A DNA stretch of 64,000 nt from Chimonanthus salicifolius (GCA_013350335.1 CM023538.1:45440201-45504200); one strand, 5' to 3'; positions 10,547-22,880 are shown, numbered from the stretch's first letter. Made by a program: numbers and translations. The notes: generated by a model not told the origin, from the letters alone.

Positions 10547-12529
10547 ATTTTAAATTTATTACTCATAAGCGCATGAACCATTTAATAGTATAGCATGAGT
10601 CCGAGGTCGATCCCACAAGGAAATCACAAAATATATGCTTAAAAAATTAAATTGGCACCATTCAGCATAATGTAATCAAAGAAAATAAAATTATGGAATT
10701 GATTCTTAAACATGAGATCTAATTTTCTAAAACATAAAGTTATGCGCTTAATTCAACAAAATCCAAATTAATATCTAACATTGGAAATTAATTTAATATG
10801 AGATCAAAAGTTAATACATTCAAAATTTAATTAAAATGGTGGAGAGAAATTAAAAAATCTCAACTTAACTTAAAACCAATTAATTAAGAAGACAATAAAA
10901 TATTCCTAACCTAGTTCCAAAGAATTTGAATAAATTGAATAAATGAAATAAAAATAAAAGAATTAAAAGATGAACAAGAATAACATACATATTTACAGTG
11001 GATCAGAACCATTCATTGCAATTGAACATCATACCCAATAATATTAATAAACAAGAGATCTAGACCATGGAATTCGCGTAAAAATTCAAATTTCAATTCA
11101 ATATTTCATTAAAATTAAAATCCATATTCCCCAATTTAATTAAGTGAACCTTAGATCCTTAGATTTAAACAATTAAATTCAAGATCTAAATATTTCATTA
11201 TGTCCCAATGGAAACTTAGATCTGAATCTAAAGAAATCTAAGTTTGAACTATTTCATTATGTCCAAATAATTAAACAAAGAGTAGAAAATGAAAAATAAA
11301 ATCACACAATAATAAAAGAAACTTGACAATTGGATGTTCCAGGATTCTAAAAGCTTATCTTAGATTTATTAAATGGAAATATTACAACTCTTTGGAATTT
11401 CATCAAAGACATAGAAATAAAAATAAAATTACAAGGGCACCAACTTGTAAAATCAAATTCAGCTCCTCCTGTCTTCTATGTGTTCCAAACTCCAGACAAT
11501 TCTCTTGCTCCAGGTCTGTTCGAATTTTACAGTATCTGAACTCCTCTATTTATAACTTTAGATGGAGAGGAAGTGAAACCTTAGATTACAAATGCTATGG
11601 TCGAATCTCACAACTCAAATCCCATGATTTTCGAATTTACTAACTCACAGATGACTTGGTCCTCAATCCAAGATCCAATGTTTTCTCTCTTATCTCCACC
11701 TGTTCTATGCAAAATTAACAAGTGCCCTCTGGCTTATTGCGATTTTGACATGTGTCTATTCAAGATAATTTATCTCCAAGCTTCAAATCTCCAAAGATCA
11801 CTGCAATCTAACAATTTCAAATTTGACTTGTATGGTGTCCAAATACATTGCATTGTTTTCTCGATTCAATCCAATCTCAATAATCTCATCTCCATATCAG
11901 CAGGATCGAAATCCATTGTCAAATTATGCTCCACTCGATTTTTACAATCCACATTTGATTCACACGATTTTATCCTTGGATTTTTGAGAAAATATTCCAC
12001 ACATGTGGCACTCCATAGCTCCATATGAATTTTGATGGGCTTCCACCTTAAACGGATGGACTTGGAGATTGAATTGCAGGCTTTGGACTTCTAGGCTTCA
12101 ATCTGGCCTGGCTCACTAGTGAACTTTGGTTCATGGACTTTGACTTCAATTTAGCTTGAACTTCAGACTTGGATCAGATCAGTGGGCCCATTTATGTATA
12201 TATAAATTTTTACACCTTTACAATTTAGTACAGTCTAAAAAAATATAATTATAATTCAAACTCTCGTATCAGGATCTGAATTATAATAATTTACAATAAA
12301 TCCAAAATAAAATTAGGTGGTAAAATTTATAAACTTTCTAAAATTATGAATATGGCCCACTTTTCTACACTTCTTTCCATTTTTAGCTCAATTTCTTGTC
12401 AATTTCTTGTGATGTCCATATTTTTCCTACAAAACTCAAAAATAACGTTAAACATACTTAATATACATAAAACCAAGACCAACTAATCCAATTTAAATGG
12501 GTGGAATTGTCATTTTTCATGTCTCAACA
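10547..12529 (-). repeat. Element C 5' LTR
   Basis: An LTR of about 1.98 kb. The sense strand begins TGTTGAGACATG at 12529 and ends next to the primer site at about 10547. The boundary by the primer site lacks a clear terminal CA, so that end is uncertain by some bases. Confidence 0.65.
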
Positions 12530-13680
12530 ACGAGATGGAAGTTGATTTTCCAAGACAGGTTGTATCTACCTATGTCAGGGTAATGCCGCGATGAGGTATT
12601 ACAGCACTTCCATCATCCCAGATTTGTCGTGCATTCGGAATGTTCAATGATGTATCATGATCTGCATCAACAGTTCTGGTGGAGAAACATGAAGTGGGCA
12701 GTGGCGAGGTTTGTGACTCTATATTTGACTTACCAGCAGGGCAAGATTGAGCACTTGAGACCCGCTGGTAGATTACAATCTCTTTCGATCCCCAAGAGGA
12801 AGTGAGATCACGTTACAACGGATTTTGGTGACTGGTTTGTTGAAGTCACCTCGAGGGCATGATGCAGTATAGGTCATAGTGATTGATTAACTAGTTGGCC
12901 CATTTATTAGTATGAGGACGACAGATTCTTTGGAGACTTTGCTTCTACTTTATATGTCGGGGGTCGCCAGATTGCATGGTTTGCCTATGATCGGTTGTTT
13001 CAGCCCGAGATTAGAGGATTGTTTCTCGGTTCTGGCATAGTTACAAAAAGAGTTGTGCAAACAGTTATGTTTCAATGCAGCGTTCTATCTGCAGATAGAT
13101 GACAAATCGGAGCGGACCATTCAGATCTTAGAAGATATGCACCGATCTTGTGCTTTGGATCGTGGTGGTAGCTGGGAGGGTCACTTGCACTTGGTTGAGT
13201 TTGGTTCCAACAAAAACTACTAATTCAGTATCAAGATGGCTCCGTATGAGGCCTTGTATGGCAGGCCATGCAGATCACCCTTGGGTTAGACAGAGACCAG
13301 TGGTACAATGATATCATGACAGGATATGGTTTTGGGACTACTAAGCAGCTGAGATTGATCAAGCTGAGATTGTTGATTGCAATAGTCGGTGAGAGGGCTT
13401 TGCTGACCGTCAGTGGACACTAGAGTTTGCAGTGGGGGGTCATGTTTTTCTTCGGATTCAGAGGTTTGGCGCAGATGAAATTTGTGACCCAAGTATATTA
13501 AACCTTTGGAGGATTCGAGGGAGCAAATGCTTCGTGGCAAGACTATCCGCTTGATATTGGTGGTTTGGAAACACAACGGCAGAGAGTTTGGGGGGATTAG
13601 GCGACGCAACAAAAGCAATTTCCAGCCTTGTTTGGGAAAACAGATATGAGTTCAGTTTGAATTCCGAGGACAAAATTCCT
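12530..13680 (+). pseudogene. Element A integrase and C-terminal domain remnant
   Basis: In successive frames: the zinc-binding region (YHDLHQQFWWRNMK then FVTLYLTYQQGK, about 12655-12745), the linker LRPAGRLQSLSIP, the core fragment LVEFGSNKNY followed by MAPYEALYGRPCRSP (about 13192-13285), and a degenerate C-terminal tail ending LVVWKHNG then a FPALFGK-type motif (13540-13650). In the intact family the zinc site is HHCC with CLTCQQ, but here both cysteines have become tyrosine. Many stops and frameshifts are present. Order and motifs match Tekay/Del chromovirus integrase, with a chromodomain-like tail. Confidence 0.8.
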
Positions 13681-13682
13681 TA

Positions 13683-13697
13683 AAAAGGGGGTAATGT
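13683..13697 (+). promoter_or_regulatory. Polypurine tract of element A
   Basis: AAAAAGGGGGTAATG directly precedes an LTR-type start (TGTAACGACCC, 13698). It is preceded by the usual gaggacaaaattcc end of chromovirus pol, the expected second-strand priming site. Confidence 0.75.
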
Positions 13698-15056
13698 TGT
13701 AACGACCCAACCCGCTTTCTCCAGTTTTAGACAGATTTATTGATCTTCGTGTCGTTTTTGGTTCTTTGGTAACAGTGGGGAGAATGTGGGGTCCATGTGG
13801 GCCCTAGGTTGCCCAATTTTGAGCTCGGGAGCTCGGAGGGCATTTCGGTAAGTTTAGCTTATTTGAATATTTTTCCATGCACAAATTATTGAAAACCACA
13901 TTTTAATTGTTTTTATTAAAAATATTGTTTTCCCTGAGTTTTGAAAACATTAAAGTTCCTTTTTGTTAAAAAAAAAAAGAAAAAAATAGCCAAAATCCAA
14001 CCTCTAACCCTCACCCTCCCTCATATATAATATCTCTTTCTTCCCTTTCAAACCCTAGCCCCATCCTCTCCTCTCTTTCCCCTTTTTCCTAACCCTAACC
14101 CTAAGCTCTCCTCTTCCTCTCCTTTCAAGCCGTCGCCGCCTCCCCATGTCCCTCTTTCTTTTTTTCTCCTTCAGTCTCTCTTGACCCTCACTCTTCTCAT
14201 TTTCTCTCCTTTCTTCCCCTTTTTGCAACACAAAGCCCAAACCCTAACCCTAGTCGTTGCCCCTCTAGTTGCTGTCTTCTCTCTTCTCTCATCCTCCTTT
14301 CACTAACCCTAACCTTAGAGAGGGCCGCTGCACCCCATGGTTGGAGACCCCCTTGCCGTTGCACCTTCTCTTGCTCTCTCTTCCTTCATTCGGTTCTTTC
14401 ACTCTCTCCTCTTCCTATCATCTACCATCTTTTCCTCCCCCTTTGCCAAACTAAAACCCTAATCCCCTTTATGTTTGGGCCGCCATCCTTGTCCCTTTTC
14501 TCTTTCTCTCTTTCTCCCTTATTTTCTCTCAGAAAACCTAAACCACCTCTCAAACGCTTTGTCCTTTCCCCTTTGGTCATCGCCCTTCTCATTCTTTCTT
14601 TCTCTCATTCTTCTTTTTCTTATTCTTCCTCTTCTTCCCTTCTCCTTCTCTTCCTTGCCTCTCAGCCCATCCAGCTAGCATTCGATCGCATGCCCTGTTT
14701 CTCAAGTTTGTTGCAACTAGATCCAAGCCTTGTTCCGAGCCGAGCCCAAGCCCAACTGATCCAAACCCAATCCAGATCCTCGAGTCCAGCCCAACTCGTT
14801 CGCCTGAAGCCCAACCGAGTTGAGCCCAGCTCTTTCGGTCTAGTGTCTTCGGCTCCAGCTCGTCTTCAGCCTAGTTTGTGGAGCCCAGTCCAGTTCAGAA
14901 TTAGGTTCGGCCCATCCTGCCCAGTTCTAGCCCTAGCCCGTTTCCAGGCCCATTTCTTGGCCCGTTTCAGTCTCATTTCTTGTCCATTTTGGGATCATCT
15001 CTGGAGTGCTTCTGGCCCATTTTCGGATCAACACCTACATACTATACTTAGACCAT
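13698..15056 (+). mobile_element. 3' LTR start following element A pol
   Basis: It begins TGTAACGACCCAACCC immediately after the polypurine tract. A TATA box (14023-14030) is followed by a long CT-rich leader with telobox motifs and then C/A-rich sequence to 15056, where LTR E begins. It does not match the start of the 5' LTR at 4107 (TGTGATGACTCG), so either the element is chimeric or the two LTRs belong to different insertions. Confidence 0.55.
14045..14465 (+). promoter_or_regulatory. Telobox cluster in CT-rich LTR leader
   Basis: AAACCCTA motifs occur at 14049, 14239 and 14453, and additional CCCTAA runs at 14090-14105 and 14301-14310, all within the first 450 bases after the TATA box at 14023. 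Teloboxes in plant 5' leaders bind telomere-repeat-binding factors. That they do so in this LTR is inference. Confidence 0.6.
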
Positions 15057-15614
15057 TGTATTAAGTCCCGACACGGTCAAAATACATCCTTACAAGTACA
15101 TCTCCAACCCTCACATGGCCGATACTGACACTCCGCAAGTCAGCAACTGTCGACACCCTTGGTCCAGTAGACGTAAACCAACACATACACGGCTAATAAT
15201 GGTTCAATAGTCAAAGGTACGTGGAAGCAGTATCACATTACTCATAATCAACATCATCACATACAATCATCATAAGCACTTCTTACAACAGTCCATCATG
15301 TCCAGGCACATGGGTGGGTTCATCAAAACTTGAAACTACTCATTGCTCAAGATCCATCTCATTAAACCTGATTTACACCTACTGCAAAGTTAAGTCCCCT
15401 CACCGAAATTGTGTGGTGTCGAAGTCTCTGTCAACATGCATACAAGTGTGCAATCAATAATTGGTCAACATACATAGTATGCAAGGAATACATACTTGTA
15501 GTACTTCAAAACTATATTGTTTTTCCAAGAATCTCCAGGGTAAATGGAACTGAGTCTCCTACTTTGTTTCTAACCATTTTAGGTTAAAATAATCCACAAT
15601 ATAATAATAAATAG

Positions 15615-15842
15615 GTGCTCAGACCAATTCTCATATTGTCTTCTGGGCAAGACTAGATTGACGTATTGAGTTAGGTCTAAATGTACAAGGGGCTCAGGCG
15701 ACTTCTCATATTGTCTTCTGGGCATAACCAGATTGGCGTATTGAGTTAGGCCTAAAGGTCACTCAGTGCCCGACAGATATAGCGTCAGTTTGGAAGTGAA
15801 GTCACTCAGTGCCCAACAGATAGTGTCGGCCTGGAAGTGAAA
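15615..15842 (-). repeat. Two short tandem repeats in LTR E
   Basis: One unit of about 85-88 bases (ctcatattgtcttctgggca to tattgagttaggtctaaa) is present twice at 15615-15768. A second unit of about 45 bases (cactcagtgcccgacagata to ggaagtgaa) is present twice at 15766-15842. Confidence 0.75.
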
Positions 15843-15989
15843 ACAATAAGTAATACACTATAGTAATAAGAGAAAAAGGATTAGTACACTTTTAAATTAT
15901 CAAAAGGGTATAAACATCACATTTAAAATCGAGGATCTAAACACATGCATTTCAAATCAAATCTAGATTTATCATTCAAAACTGAGTTC

Positions 15990-16395
15990 CTCGGAACATG
16001 CCTCGGAACCAGGTACTATGGCTTCGGATCGTCCGAGCCACGGCCTAAACTAGTCCACAGAACCTCAGAATATGGTTCTATTCTTCGGATCGTCTGAGGG
16101 TCAAGTCTCGGATTGTCTGAGGGTCAAGTCTCGGATCATCCGAAGGTGCTTCCGAACTGGAAAAAAAATGGAAAACAGGTTTTCGGTGGGTTTGTGTGTG
16201 TCTCGGAACATGCCGAGAGAAGTTCGGATCGTCCGAGAGGTTCGATCCTTCCGAAGACAAATCAGAACTTCCTGGAGCAGAGCAGGAAACAGTTGGCCTC
16301 TGGACACTTCAAAGTCCTGAACTCAGGTTCGGAATGTCCGAAGGTGTCATCTTGGGACCATCCGAAGAATAACTCTCGGACATTCTGAGGGTCGT
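15990..16395 (-). repeat. Array of TTCGGA-N3-TCCGAA dyads in LTR E leader
   Basis: About ten copies of a short inverted repeat of form TCGGA-ncn-TCCGA are present, for example 16023-16036, 16084-16097, 16108-16121, 16131-16144, 16223-16236, 16328-16341 and 16376-16389. The spacer varies (tcg, tca, atg, cat), while the arms are largely kept. Confidence 0.75.
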
Positions 16396-16876
16396 CTTCC
16401 TCCTCTGTCTGCATTAGCAGACAGTAACGGCGCCGAGAGGGTGGAATACGAATCCAGAAACAGTGGGTTTTCTGGTTTCGTTTTCCACATCCAACTGGTC
16501 GGATGGACTCCTCAGTGAGTCCTCTTACCATAGGGAATAGTTTGAAGCTTTAACACTGACTAAGCCGTCGGATTTAAACACCAAAACCAAGTTGACACAA
16601 GAAAATCCATGTTTTTCCTTAAACTTGAAATCAGTTTTACACACTCAAAACTCAGTCAAATTTGCTCTTTCTTGATTCTAAACCAGTTAAAATTTGAAAA
16701 GGGACACAGTGGTTACCTTTACTTTAGTTCATGGGTTGAAAATCCAATAAAATCATCCCTTCAAGCTTATGGTAAATCGAAATTTGAAAAACAGAGACAG
16801 AGGGAGAGAGTGATCGGTCTGGTTCTCAGATGGATTCACTGGAGAGGGAGGTAAAAACCAGCTAAGGGAAGCTGAG

Positions 16877-16883
16877 TTTTATA
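16877..16883 (-). promoter_or_regulatory. TATA box of LTR E
   Basis: TATAAAA on the minus strand in a GC-balanced context (preceded by CCCCCC). It would put transcription start near 16850, upstream of the dyad array in the sense direction. Confidence 0.6.
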
Positions 16884-18057
16884 GGGGGGTAGTTGGGCAA
16901 TGGGCGAAGGCCACGACGGGCGCTGCATGCAGCGGCTGGCCATCGCTCGACACAGTAACGTACAGTAAAAACTGTTGTTTGCAGATAAGTCCTTCCTGCT
17001 GCTAGTTTTGGTTTTTGCAAATAGGTCCAATTTTGATAAAAATCAGTTTTTAACTAAAATATGGTTTAAAAAAAAAACTCAAATAATTTAATCCAACTTG
17101 AAAGATAAGTTGGGTTTTAAAAACTCTAATCACCATAAAAATTTGGAGATTTCATTTTCACTAAAAACCATAGATCTAAACAAAATCCATAATTTGACAT
17201 TATTTACTTAATTTAACTTGTGTTAAATAAAATGAATTAAAATTCTCATTTTCGGAGTTTGAAGAAATAAACTAGACCGTACTAAAATGGTCTAAAACAA
17301 AGTGTTTGTCTCAAAATTTTCTTATTTCTAAAATCTTTTAAAATATTAATTTCCTTTTCGAGCGGTTTTAAATATCCTTTTCTGAAAATAATTGAAAATC
17401 GGATTCAAAAATCAAAATATTTGATTAAGGAAAACTCATACCAATCAAAACAATTAGGCAATGGCATAAATAAATAAATAATATCGAAGAATGGTAAATT
17501 ACCATTTTGCCCTTCTAACTAGACGAGCTGGATCACTAAGCTTTCGAGCTCTTATTGGGTCTAACCTGGGCTTTTCTCAAAGCCCTAACCCTAATCTTGG
17601 AGATTAATCGGTTAAGGTACGATTTATCATATGGATTACGCCTAATTCGGGTCAGGGTATTACAGTTGGAGTGTATGATAATCTACTTTGTATGTGACTG
17701 ATAGGTTAACTCACATGTTGTAGATTCATATGCAGTAGATAGTAGATGGTGTTGCCTACTATGCTTGATCGAGCATGTTTTGATTGATAACATGTTGGAT
17801 GTGATATGATAACATGTGATTGATGATAATGCATATAGCTGATTATGATTTGTTATTGTTGTATTGATAACATGCTTAGAGACAATTGTACATGCATGTA
17901 GCGAGTGTATGTTGAATGTCGGTTGGGGCATGGGTACTCGGCCACATCAGGATTTAGTGACTTCCCATAGCTTGTCAGGTAGTTAGGGTTGGGATGTTAT
18001 GAGGGACAACGTGGTAGAAGTGTGGTTTGACTATGAGTTACCCGGTGGTTGGACAAT

Positions 18058-18223
18058 TTTTGTGGTTATTAGCACGGTGAAAGATAGTTCACGTCGTTAT
18101 TACTATGGTGGAGGATATCTCATGTTGTTATTGGCATGATGGAGGACAGCTCCCGTGGTTATTGACACGGTGGAGTATAGCTCCCATGGTTATTGGCACG
18201 GTGGATGATAACTCTCGTTGATT

Positions 18224-18276
<53 letters not shown>

Positions 18277-18735
18277 GTTCCCTCACTGGGCAGGTAAAGC
18301 TCACCCCCTTATCTTTCAGGTGTTTCGATGGAAGGCGGATGGAGTGGGTGCCGGGATCAGGCTTAAGTAGTGGCGATTGTTGATGACTTAGGTGATTCCC
18401 ATTTTTTATTGTTATTGGCACGGTGGAGGACAACTCCCGTGGTTTTTGGCACGGTGGAGTATAGCTCCCGTGGTTATTGGCAAGATGAAGGACAACTCCT
18501 GTGGTTGTTGATAGGGTGGAGGACAACTCCTGTGCTTGTTGATATGGTGGAGGATAGCTCCTGTGATTATTGGCATGGTGGAGGACAACTCCCGTGGTTG
18601 TTTACAGGGGGGAAGATAGCTCCTGTGATTTTCGACACAATGGAGGATAGTTCCCGTGATTGTTGGCACGGTAGAGGACAACTCCCGTGGTTATTAGCAC
18701 GGTGGAAGACAACTCCCGTGGTTATTTTTTGTTAT
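18058..18735 (+). repeat. 31-bp minisatellite of LTR A with internal inverted repeats
   Basis: About sixteen units of about 31 bases with the core GGCACGGTGGAGGACAACTC are split into two blocks by the microsatellite module. Each unit can fold: CACG pairs with CGTG and GGAG with CTCC around a five-base loop (GACAA, GATAG or similar). The loop varies while the arms stay matched. One unit near 18074 has GTGAA opposite TTCAC instead. Shorter blocks lie at 1770-1900 and 4318-4420. Confidence 0.85.
18222..18272 (+). repeat. (TA)n(TG)n microsatellite
   Basis: Seven to eight TA units and about fifteen TG units, then ttccctcactgggc, as in the other LTR A copies. Confidence 0.9.
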
Positions 18736-19372
18736 GGTGCGGTTGAGGGCAGTTCCCATGGGCCTTATAGCCAGGTTATAATTCATGACTCGTGATACCA
18801 GTCTATGGGGTGTATGTGTGGATCTTTGTGGAGGTGGTGGCCCTAGAGGTAGGGCGGTTATAAGTTGTGGGTTATGTTGCGTATGTGTTAGATTTTCCGC
18901 ACGGTGGGTTGTGCGTATGTTATATAGGACCATGCATGTAGGCATTTTTGATATCTCATAGTAGTGGGTATGCAGTGTATGATGTGGGTTGGGTGATTTA
19001 TATATATGTGTTCCCTCACTGGGCATGTAGAGTTCACCCCCTTACCTTTCAGGTACTCCAATGGCGGTGGGACCGTACGGTTGCCGGGATCAAGCTTAGG
19101 CAGTGGCGGTTGTTGATGACTTAGCTTGTTCCCATTTTTTTATTGTTTTGAGAAAACATTGTATATTTGATTTAGTGGTCATCTGGTTTTATGAATAATT
19201 GTAATAATTGTTAAATTATATTGCTATGTTGGTTTGAGTTATTGATTCCTTACTTGCTTCAGTTATTATCCTGTTGTTGATTGGCAAAGAAAAAATAAAC
19301 ATGATACCCGTATTTGAGAATGTAATGACATGTTTCGGAGATAACACGTCCGTAACGGGACTGAGTGTTACA

Positions 19373-20990
19373 GAAGGAAAAGGATGAAAAAGAAGAAATG
19401 ATAAGAATGTGAGATCTAGCTACTGTCCTTGCTCCGTTTCATATGAAATTTTGAGGATTTGCTCCTCATATCGTGGAAAGCATTTTTACTGGTTTGGATC
19501 GTGGACTCAGCATCTCCACATGCTATCTCTCATACTTCTTTTTGTAAGATATCTCAATATTTTATTTTTCATTGTCTTTGGAATCTACCTTATTGTGAAG
19601 AATTGTTGACATTTGTGAGCCTCTAGTTTGGCCAAAGAGAAATATTGTAAGCCCATTATTTTATTGTGTGGGCTAGGCCCAAAGGCAAAGCCATATGCGT
19701 GCGTGGCCCAAAGCGAACAATTTTGTACTGTATTCGGAGGCGAGTTAGGTTGGACCGAGTCATTACATATTTATTCTAAGCTTATCCTATGGAGTTAGGC
19801 ACACTGCCAAACCACGTAAATTTGGTCTCTTGTAGTTGGATTTATTTTATTGATTGACATTGAAGTTTTATTTGTCCATTTTTATTCACACAAAAGAAGG
19901 AAAATGTAGTGGTTTTTTCTAAAATATATAATGTGGAAACCTCTACTCGGTGTCCTGAGAAAGCGCCTCTACGCAGTACTAGAATTAATAGCATCCAAGG
20001 AGATATTGAGTTTGTTTTCGAGGCTATGAAGGAAGATTCATTTTGGGCTTGTCGTCATGTTAATACATGAGAGAATTTAACATTGTAGTTTCTATTTTTT
20101 TTATGATCAAAGTGTCTAGGGGTCGTAAATCATCCGACTAATCTTATAAATCGGAAGTCGTCCTTTGATATATTGGCATTTCTTTGGGCTAATGGATAAG
20201 TATTTAAATAGGATTTCATGATGCTTGTAGTATCTACCTATGATCTTTTCATCAAGAATCTGTTTTGTGGGCCATGTGTAAACTCTTAATGTGCACAATA
20301 GCTATGTTTGTGGTATGTTCCACACTCGTCATCCACAGATTGTCTTTAAAATCAAATGTATAACCTGTAGTTAAGGAAAATTATGACTCTGCCTCTCACA
20401 GAACTTGGTGGAAATGATCCTCTGGGCATTTCCCTTCTAACTTATTTTGAGTCATGAATATCATACTGCATTTGCAGAAAATGACTAAGGGAAACAACAT
20501 ATGGAATTTGTTTATCCATCTAATTGTTTCCCTCAAATCTGAGAAGGACAAAAGCTACTTAGCCCTGTTTCACCAACTAAAATAAACTTAAGTGCATGAC
20601 AGGATTGAGTTAAAATATTCATGGAATTCTCCTCTAGCTGGATGTCTTCATAGTTGGTAATGATAAAAATAAATATTCATCTATCCTTATTGAATGGATC
20701 ATTCTCTTGCTTGCTTTACTGCTAGTTCATGATTTTCCCAGGTTAAATTCTTAAACTGTCCATGAACACTGTATTTCATTGCTTGAAGAGCTATTTGCAA
20801 AAACACAGTTTGCACACCCATTTGAGCACAACACTCTAATCTTTAGCTTCAATGTGTGCTCTACACTAGACATAATGCATGTACTTCTGCAGGCATGACC
20901 TCTAAGCCATGTCTAAATTAATGCAACTCTGTAATCACAGCAAGAATAGAGGAGTTCTTGGTGATAAAATATCAGATATATGTGCCCAAT
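19373..20990. other. Unassigned sequence between LTR A and the copia remnant
   Basis: No gene recognised. A short fragment near 20100-20150 matches the minus strand of the SINE-like family (see 31462). The rest may be the decayed pol or downstream part of the copia element whose LTR is at 22893, but no gag, integrase or RT motif was readable. Confidence 0.4.
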
Positions 20991-22880
20991 TTCAGGGGGA
21001 GATTACATTGCTTGAACATTATACATTATCTTCACTATGTTCATGTTCTGTATCTCACTTTTGGTTATAAGTTGTACTATGGAAATGCAGGTTGGATACC
21101 TGATGCTCATTGTATGTCATGATGACTTGTGCTTCTTAGTCATGCCACTTCAATAGGTTATTTACTACTGACATGATAATCCATGTGTAGTGTCTGGGCA
21201 TCATACCATGTTCATCTCATGTTATTGCTCACACTCCTAATTACTCCTTTCTAGACTGAATGGTTTCAATGCTACATGAACAATATATTGTAATCTCTTA
21301 AGAGAAAATTGGTAGCAAGTTAAATTGATTTATTGAGTTAAGCACTTAGAATAAATGCTCTATCATGATACTTAACCCTTGTGCTACATTACAATGATTT
21401 CATCCTATGCCTCAAAGATTTAGATAAAGGATGACTTCACTTAATTGAGACTCTCAATTGTCCATTTTCTTGCATTAAGAAGGATTAAATATTTTATCTT
21501 TACGCTTCTCAAGTCAAATCATGTCTCTTGAGCACTTCATCAGAATCATTATGCTTTATGAGTATTATATTCATATGAATGCAAATTATATTCATCATAT
21601 TTGGATGTTAATGTGGTAACTTTGAGTGTTGAACATTATGTTGAATTATTAAATTATATATGTTCACACTATTGATGAAGGTCATTGTTGTATATCCCAA
21701 ACAATGCTTTTAACTCATATATTGAGTTGTTTGGTATATATGACTTGCTAATATATTCCTCCCTTGATTTTGCTTAACATGCATTTACCCTAAATGATTG
21801 AAATAGAAAGGAAATAGGCTAAATGCACTGTTATAAGATTGAAAAATGAAATGATTGGTATGTTCTTATTGCCTTCATGAATGCATTACATGTGTGCATA
21901 TGTATTTGGATGAATATTGATAAATTATCAATTGTGCTCACATGGATTGTGATTATCCCTCATATGCTTCATAGTTATACTATTTTCATTTTGACAATAT
22001 GGGTTTCAAAGCTAGAATTTGAGAAACCCTATATTTCTCAAATTCTATTGTTATGCTTCTCAAGCATCACTCAAAGGGCCTCAAGTTAAATCTAATCATT
22101 GTTGGCATGTGGTATCATTTGCAAGATGACTTAAAACTGTCATTTTTCCTCTCTCCCTTTCTCATTCCCCAAAGCTTATAGTCATGTTATACACCCGTGA
22201 TGCCGTGGTATTGGGGAATAGTGCATTACCTTAGCATCACTCATTACACATTGCTCTTATATAATTATATTTGTTTAAATGAATGATGTGATGCTATGAC
22301 GTGCATATCTAAATACTAAGGGGGAATAAATATGGAAACTTAAATGACAAGGCTTATGATAACCTAGGGGAGTTATACTTATTCAAATGACCATTCACAA
22401 CTTGTGCTCCATGAAATGTGCTTAGGATGGCCCTTTGTCAATTTATGACAAAAAGGGGGAGAAGTATTGAAATACTGGAGACACAAATGTGTTTATTAAA
22501 AAAAAAAATTGATGGGGTTAACACATGAATAATGGGGGAGAAACAAAAATTTCGGTATCAAAGACAGGGGGAGAAAATGTGGTTTTAAGAAATGCTTTAA
22601 AGTTAAACACTTATTGCTTATTGCCACTCACTATTGAGAATATCATTTTCCACCAGAATATGCAGTTTATGTTGTGCTTATAAGAATATCACATGCATAT
22701 TCTAAGGGGGAGCCGCTATGAGCCTTTAAGCCTTAAGACCCTCATGCAATCTTGTCCATGAGTATTGAAATTATTGTAATATGGTATTCATATACATGAC
22801 ATGTATGTAAATTTGTCCAAGTCTGTAATATGTATTTTGGTCTGTACAGGTTATTCTCTAGGTTTTATCACAAAATTCAC

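Larger units (their letters stand above)
9113..12529 (-). mobile_element. Element C: minus-strand LTR element with tRNA-Asp primer site, nested in element A pol
   Basis: Direct repeats 9113-9728 and 10547-11160 mark the LTRs. The right LTR continues to 12529, ending tctcaaca (TGTTGAG on the sense strand), and the left copy is truncated. The primer site (10513-10530) places the 5' LTR on the right, so the sense strand is minus. The internal part (9729-10512) is under 0.8 kb and carries no gag or pol. tRNA-Asp priming is characteristic of Athila/Tat gypsy lineages, so this is most likely a non-autonomous relative. Integrase sequence resumes at about 12530. No clean target duplication was found. 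Confidence 0.65.
15057..17664 (-). mobile_element. LTR E: minus-strand gypsy LTR nested in the LTR of element A
   Basis: On the minus strand it starts TGTAATACCCTGACCCG at 17664, a plant gypsy LTR 5' end, and ends with a gtgtcgggac-ttaataca type terminus at 15057. The sense promoter has TATAAAA at 16877-16883. The leader downstream carries the TTCGGA/TCCGAA dyad array (15990-16395) and two tandem repeats (15615-15840). No internal domain lies beside it, so it is probably a solo LTR, although the flanks (accat and gttgg) do not form a target duplication. Confidence 0.6.
17665..19372 (+). mobile_element. 3' part of LTR A
   Basis: It ends ctgagtgttaca at 19372, matching the 5' LTR end at 6752. 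It contains the 31-bp minisatellite in two blocks (18058-18215 and 18412-18735) and the microsatellite-plus-ccctcactgggc module twice (18216-18412 and 18987-19145), so the LTR has an internal duplication. It may be the distal half of the LTR that starts at 13698 or a separate solo LTR. The following bases gaagg do not match a left target duplication. Confidence 0.6.

Noticed and set aside
14088..14105. Interstitial telomere
   Set aside because: Only two to three CCCTAA units at any point. Better described as telobox motifs in a leader.
14471..15064. 197-codon plus-strand frame rich in Ser, Leu and Pro
   Set aside because: It lies in the CT-rich leader of an LTR. Composition alone removes stops, and no domain or homologue is recognisable.
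15057..17664. Exact limits of LTR E from a target duplication
   Set aside because: Flanks accat and gttgg do not match. The limits rest on terminal TG/CA and family-like ends only.
18128..18795. Long open frames on both strands over the minisatellite
   Set aside because: The unit is 31 bp, so every frame cycles through the same stop-free repeat. Length is an artefact of repetition and there is no domain, start context or conservation.
13698..19372. A single intact 3' LTR of element A
   Set aside because: Its start does not match the 5' LTR start at 4107, and a minus-strand LTR lies within it. Kept as separate pieces.
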